Source: Nocardioides hwasunensis
Lineage (GTDB): Bacteria > Actinomycetota > Actinomycetes > Propionibacteriales > Nocardioidaceae
Length of the DNA stretch: 64,000 nucleotides
Reading direction: 5' to 3'
Assembly (NCBI RefSeq): GCF_014779665.1
Contig: NZ_JACXYY010000005.1
Coordinates: 248,001 to 312,000, forward strand
Below are positions 60,931-64,000 of the stretch, one piece after another. Positions within the stretch are counted from its first letter, which is position 1. The number at the start of each line of letters is the position of its first letter. A program made the position numbers and the translations under genes. Below the pieces are notes generated by a model. The model was not told where the DNA came from, searched no databases, and saw nothing but the letters and a program-made list of their open reading frames with translations.

Positions 60931-61497
60931 CTACTCCGCGGGCACGCCGACCTCGAACACGTCCAACAGCTGCGCGAGCGTGCGGTAGTAGCCGACCAGG
61001 ACGACGAGCTCGGTCAGCGTGGTGCTGCCCAGCTCGGCGACGAGCCCGGCGTAGTCCTCGTCGGTGAGCCGGGAGCGGTCCTCGAGGAGGCGGCGACAGA
61101 GGTTGTACGCCGCCTGCTCGGCGGGGTCCGCGGACGTGAAGGCCCCCGCGGCCAGGTCGTCGAGCTCGCCGTCGGTCAGGCCCGCCGCGCGACCGATGCG
61201 CGCGTGGGCGTAGGCCTCGAAGTCGCTCCCGGTCGCCGTTGCGACGGCCAGGATCGCGAGCTCGCGGACCCGCTCGGTGAGCCCGGTGGCGTAGCGCACG
61301 GCGCCGCCGAGCTCCTGCAGCGGGGCCCCGATCGCCGGCGCGTGGACCATCACGCCGAAGGGGCCGGTGAGGGCGCCGTCGGCGGTGGTGAGGGGGAAGT
61401 GCTGGGTGCCGGAGGCCCGGGGGCCATCGGTGATCCGGTCGTGGAGGGCCCGCTGGGCGCCGTTCATCTCGGCCGGGGTCAGGTCGGGCAGGCGCAT
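60931..61497 (-). CDS. Carboxymuconolactone decarboxylase-family protein
   Basis: 188 aa, alpha-helical AhpD/CMD fold. RVRELAILAVATATGSDFEAYAHARIGRAAGLTDGELDDLAAG is the family core, with the Glu and His used in CMD-like active sites; the CxxC pair of AhpD peroxidases is missing, so it is not a peroxidase reductant. ATG 61497 lies seven bases after CATCAT (minus strand), leaderless. Substrate unknown. Divergent from the 61559 gene. Confidence 0.8.
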   Translation of the reverse strand: MRLPDLTPAEMNGAQRALHDRITDGPRASGTQHFPLTTADGALTGPFGVMVHAPAIGAPLQELGGAVRYATGLTERVRELAILAVATATGSDFEAYAHARIGRAAGLTDGELDDLAAGAFTSADPAEQAAYNLCRRLLEDRSRLTDEDYAGLVAELGSTTLTELVVLVGYYRTLAQLLDVFEVGVPAE

Positions 61498-61558
61498 GGT
61501 GACCATGATGCCGATGGGTCCGACCCGTCGTGCAGGGGCGTCGGGCATCCTTGGGCCC

Positions 61559-61969
61559 ATGCGCTTCACCGAGCACGAGCTGACCGTCGCCGTCACCGCC
61601 GCCGCGAAGATCGTCGCCGGCGGCAAGATCGGCAAGCGGGCCAAGGGCGAGGAGAAGTGGGAGGCGATGAGCAAGATCGACCGCTACCACCTCCTCGAGG
61701 CCGTCGGCAGCCAGGTGCTGCCGGTGCTGATCGCGCTACCCGACGTGGAGGTGCCCGCCGGGACCCGGCCGACGTTCACCGACGAGCAGATCGCCGCCGC
61801 GGTCGAGGAGACCATGGGGGACGACGGGGTCGTCAAGCTGCCCGGGAAGATGGGGCGGAAGGTGGCGGTGGCCGCGCGCGTGACCCTCGTGCGGACAGCT
61901 CTCGCGCAGCTCCCGGTGCGGCAGGACCCGGACGCGCTGGTCGTGCCCGACTCGCTCGAGGACCTCTGA
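61559..61969 (+). CDS. Protein of unknown function
   Basis: 136 aa starting MRFTEHELTVAVTAAAKIVAGGKIGK. Mostly helical, with a mix of Lys and Ala, no signal peptide and no recognised domain. The pattern looks like a conserved cytoplasmic actinobacterial protein. ATG 61559 lies seven bases after CATCCT (61546-61551), a leaderless start. It is followed by a strong hairpin and the SurA-N lipoprotein gene. Confidence 0.65.
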   Translation: MRFTEHELTVAVTAAAKIVAGGKIGKRAKGEEKWEAMSKIDRYHLLEAVGSQVLPVLIALPDVEVPAGTRPTFTDEQIAAAVEETMGDDGVVKLPGKMGRKVAVAARVTLVRTALAQLPVRQDPDALVVPDSLEDL

Positions 61970-61991
61970 GCCACCGGCCCCTCCTGAGAAC

Positions 61992-62010
61992 CCTGAGCGC
62001 CACGCTCAGG
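61992..62010 (+). terminator. Hairpin after the unknown gene, ahead of the SurA-N gene
   Basis: CCTGAGCG-CCA-CGCTCAGG, perfect 8-bp stem, 22 bases after the stop. It lies where the -35 box of the next promoter (-10 TACCGT, 62020-62025) would be, so it could also be an operator. Confidence 0.55.
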
Positions 62011-62033
62011 TTCGGTGCGTACCGTCGATGGCG

Positions 62034-62849
62034 ATGAACTCCTTGATGCGCACCCCCCGACCCCGCACCCGGCGGACCCGTACCGCCCTGGCCGCCCTCG
62101 CGACCGCCGCCCTGCTCGGCCTGTCCGCCTGTGGTGGCGGGGGCGACGGCGACGCCAAGGCCGACGACTCCGCGGCGAGCGGCTCGCCCTCCGCCGACGC
62201 CTCCCCGGATGCCTCGGACGGCGCCGACGCCGCCCCGAAGCCCGACCTCGACGGCATCCCGGACGTGGTCGCGGAGGTCAACGGCGAGGAGATCACCAAG
62301 GACGAGTTCACCCCGGTCTACGAGGCAAGCTTCGCGCAGGCCGCCTCCCAGGCGCAGATGGGTGGCGAGGCCCCCGACGAGGACGCGCTGAAGAAGTCGA
62401 CCGTCGACGACCTCGTCGACACCGAGCTGCTGACGCAGGAGGCCGCCTCCCGCGGCATCGAGGTCAGCGACGACGACGTCGAGGCCGAGCTCACGAAGCT
62501 CGCCGAGCAGAACGGCATGAAGTCCGGCGACGAGCTGCTGAAGGCCGTCGCCGCGCAGGGGATGGATGCCGACACCGCGCGCTCGCAGGTCCAGACCCAG
62601 GTGCTGGTCGAGCAGCTCGTCACCGACGAGAAGGGCCCGATCGAGCCGACGGAGAAGGAGCTGCGCGAGATCTACGACGCGGCCAAGAAGCAGCAGGAGC
62701 AGTCGGGCCAGGAGGGCCAGGCGTTCCCGCCGTTCAAGCAGGTGCACGACCAGGTCGAGGAGCAGGCCAGGTCGCAGGAGATCGGCAAGGTAGCGCAGAG
62801 CCTGGTGACCGGGCTCCGCAAGGACGCCGACATCACCATCAACATCTGA
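62034..62849 (+). CDS. SurA N-terminal domain lipoprotein
   Basis: 271 aa. Signal with lipobox LLGLSACGGG, an acidic Ser/Asp/Pro linker, then a SurA-N chaperone domain from about residue 80 (VVAEVNGEEITKDEFTPVYEASF, VDDLVDTELLTQEAASRGIEVSDDDVEAELTKLAEQNG) ending near ADITINI. No parvulin peptidyl-prolyl isomerase domain follows, so it is a chaperone-only form. I choose ATG 62034, eight bases after TACCGT, over ATG 62028. Likely assists folding of exported proteins. Confidence 0.83.
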   Translation: MNSLMRTPRPRTRRTRTALAALATAALLGLSACGGGGDGDAKADDSAASGSPSADASPDASDGADAAPKPDLDGIPDVVAEVNGEEITKDEFTPVYEASFAQAASQAQMGGEAPDEDALKKSTVDDLVDTELLTQEAASRGIEVSDDDVEAELTKLAEQNGMKSGDELLKAVAAQGMDADTARSQVQTQVLVEQLVTDEKGPIEPTEKELREIYDAAKKQQEQSGQEGQAFPPFKQVHDQVEEQARSQEIGKVAQSLVTGLRKDADITINI

Positions 62850-62905
62850 TCAACGCTCGGACCGTTGCCGTCCCAGGGGCGGCGACGGGCCTTACCCTGT
62901 CGCCC

Positions 62906-64000
62906 ATGACGACGGCGCCCCTCCCCGTGCGGGCGGTGTGGGGCTTCACGATTGCGTACGCCGTGCTCACGGTCCTCGGGCGCCTGACGGTCGTGCACGG
63001 GCAGAGCGTCAGCCTGGTCTGGCCGGCGGCCGGGGTAGCGGCACTGTGGCTGCTCGCGGAGTCGCCGCACCGCCAGTGGCGGATGCTGGTGCCCCTCGTC
63101 GCCGTGCACGCCATGATCGTCTGGCTGACCGGCGGCACGCCGTCCCTGATGGTCTTCGGGGCGCTCTCGATCGCGGTGCAGACCTGGTTGCTGGGCCTGC
63201 TCGTCCGACGATGGTGCCCCACGCTCCTCGGCGCGGGTGGCACCGCCAGCCTGCGATCCCCGCGCACCCTGGCCACGGTGTGCTGCGCGGTCGCCCTGGG
63301 CTGCCTGGCCGGCGCCGCGGTCGGCACCCTGGCCCTGTGGACCAGTGACATGACGGTCGACGTGTGGACCGCCGTGGCCTGGTTCGCGCGACACGTCACC
63401 GGGGTGCTCTCGGTCGGCGGCGTCGGTCACCTGGCCTGGGAGTGGCGCACGCAGACCATCCCGCAGCGGGCCCAGGGCGGGCACCGCCAGGAGCTCGCGC
63501 TGCTCTGGGTGGTCTCCCTCGCGGGCACCGTCGTGATCTTCCTGCAGCCGCTGCCCCTCGCCTTCCTCGTCATCTCCTTCAGCGTGTGGTCCGCGGCACG
63601 CTTCCGGACCTTCCCGGCCGCCGTCCACTCCCTGGCCCTCGGTTCGGTCGCGCTCTGGCTCAGCCTAGAGGGACACGGTCCCTTCGCCCGGCTCTCCGAC
63701 CCGGTCGAGGCGGCGCTCGTGTCGCAGGTCTTCGTGGTGGCCGTGCTGCTGACCAGCCTCGCCGTCGGCGCGCTGGGCGACCGGATCGACGAGCTGTACG
63801 CCGCAGCGCGGCGCGCGCGCCGCACGTCGGCCCAGCAGGCCCAGCTCCTCACCGAGATGACCGAGAGCATGGGTGAGGGGCTCATCGTCCTCGACCCCGC
63901 AGGCAAGGTGGACCGCAGCAACGGCGCGAGCCGGTGGCTCGCCCACCGGGTGCGCCCCGGCGCCCGGGACGCCGACGCGCTGGCCGTCCTCGTCGGCCTC
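62906..64000 (+). CDS. MASE1-domain membrane sensor with PAS domain (3' end outside window)
   Basis: 365 residues are visible; the frame is open at the window end. Begins MTTAPLPVRAVWGFTIAYAVLTVLG with about eight hydrophobic helices up to residue 290, the MASE1 sensor pattern (SLVWPAAGVAALWLLAE, WTAVAWFARHVTGVLSVGG). A short coiled linker (ARRARRTSAQQAQLLTEMTESMGEGLIVLDPAGKVDRSN) then enters a PAS domain. MASE1 proteins usually end in a GGDEF/EAL or histidine kinase domain, which lies beyond the edge. ATG 62906 is seven bases after TACCCT (62893-62898), leaderless. Confidence 0.82.
   Translation, partial: MTTAPLPVRAVWGFTIAYAVLTVLGRLTVVHGQSVSLVWPAAGVAALWLLAESPHRQWRMLVPLVAVHAMIVWLTGGTPSLMVFGALSIAVQTWLLGLLVRRWCPTLLGAGGTASLRSPRTLATVCCAVALGCLAGAAVGTLALWTSDMTVDVWTAVAWFARHVTGVLSVGGVGHLAWEWRTQTIPQRAQGGHRQELALLWVVSLAGTVVIFLQPLPLAFLVISFSVWSAARFRTFPAAVHSLALGSVALWLSLEGHGPFARLSDPVEAALVSQVFVVAVLLTSLAVGALGDRIDELYAAARRARRTSAQQAQLLTEMTESMGEGLIVLDPAGKVDRSNGASRWLAHRVRPGARDADALAVLVGL

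Noticed and set aside
1..64000. CRISPR array, tRNA, rRNA, prophage or integrase
   Set aside because: No regularly spaced repeats, cloverleaf genes or phage/integrase proteins were found on reading both strands. A tRNAscan or similar search could not be run.

Overview
The window is a stretch of chromosome from a very G+C-rich actinobacterium, most likely a Nocardioides-type member of the Nocardioidaceae. The evidence is mycothione reductase (mycothiol is actinobacterial), an F420-type PPOX protein, a DUF222/HNH '13E12' gene, GAF-ANTAR regulators, an AztABCD zinc system with AztD, a near-consensus IdeR iron box, and many leaderless genes whose start codon lies 6-8 bases after a TAnnnT or CAnnnT -10 hexamer. 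Genes are packed tightly, often with 4-base ATGA/GTGA overlaps. I see no insertion sequence, prophage, CRISPR array, tRNA or rRNA.

Layout: a truncated PucR regulator opens the window. Next come threonine dehydratase (ilvA) and serine dehydratase (sdaA) on opposite strands, an MFS exporter and a quinone oxidoreductase (0.7-6 kb). A signalling block at 6-12.8 kb has an orphan response regulator, a kinase-aminotransferase fusion resembling the hydroxylysine kinase/phospho-lyase pair, a complete two-component system and a secreted alpha/beta hydrolase that sits behind four 11-bp direct repeats. From 12.8 to 19.2 kb lie a small membrane protein with a LysR regulator, helicase HrpB, a TerD protein, an unknown gene and a DUF222/HNH gene. 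From 19.2 to 22.9 kb are mycothione reductase, a strongly structured non-coding RNA candidate, an SDR and a radical SAM enzyme of the spore photoproduct lyase family.

A six-gene catabolic cluster (23.0-29.5 kb) links a proton symporter, a PEP mutase/isocitrate lyase-type lyase, a dihydropyrimidinase-type cyclic amidase, an isochorismatase-type amidase, a fumarate reductase-like flavoprotein and a GntR regulator. A 16-bp operator candidate overlaps its -35 box. The logic suggests ring opening, amide hydrolysis, redox and C-C cleavage of an unknown cyclic imide or ureide. A TetR/DHA2 drug efflux pair follows.

Metal homeostasis occupies 32-44.4 kb: a Zur-like Fur protein, a YibE/F membrane protein, the zinc importer aztA<->aztB-aztD-aztC-aztD with one Zur-box candidate between two leaderless promoters, then, after an HhH protein and a HAD phosphatase, a ferric-siderophore ABC importer with an iron box. 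Between 44.5 and 52 kb are a VanY-type carboxypeptidase, a long inverted repeat, a PPOX protein, a rhomboid protease, and a regulatory island of four GAF/ANTAR or ANTAR-only proteins, a LuxR-type protein with an altered receiver, an AraC regulator and a SigB/SigF-type stress sigma factor.

From 52 to 59.9 kb is a polyamine/amine degradation cluster: FAD amine oxidase, class III aminotransferase and acylating semialdehyde dehydrogenase on one strand, facing a PucR regulator, a cupin and an aminobutyraldehyde-type dehydrogenase. The window ends with a lipoprotein, a carboxymuconolactone decarboxylase-like protein, an unknown protein, a SurA-N lipoprotein and the start of a MASE1-PAS sensor that runs off the edge.
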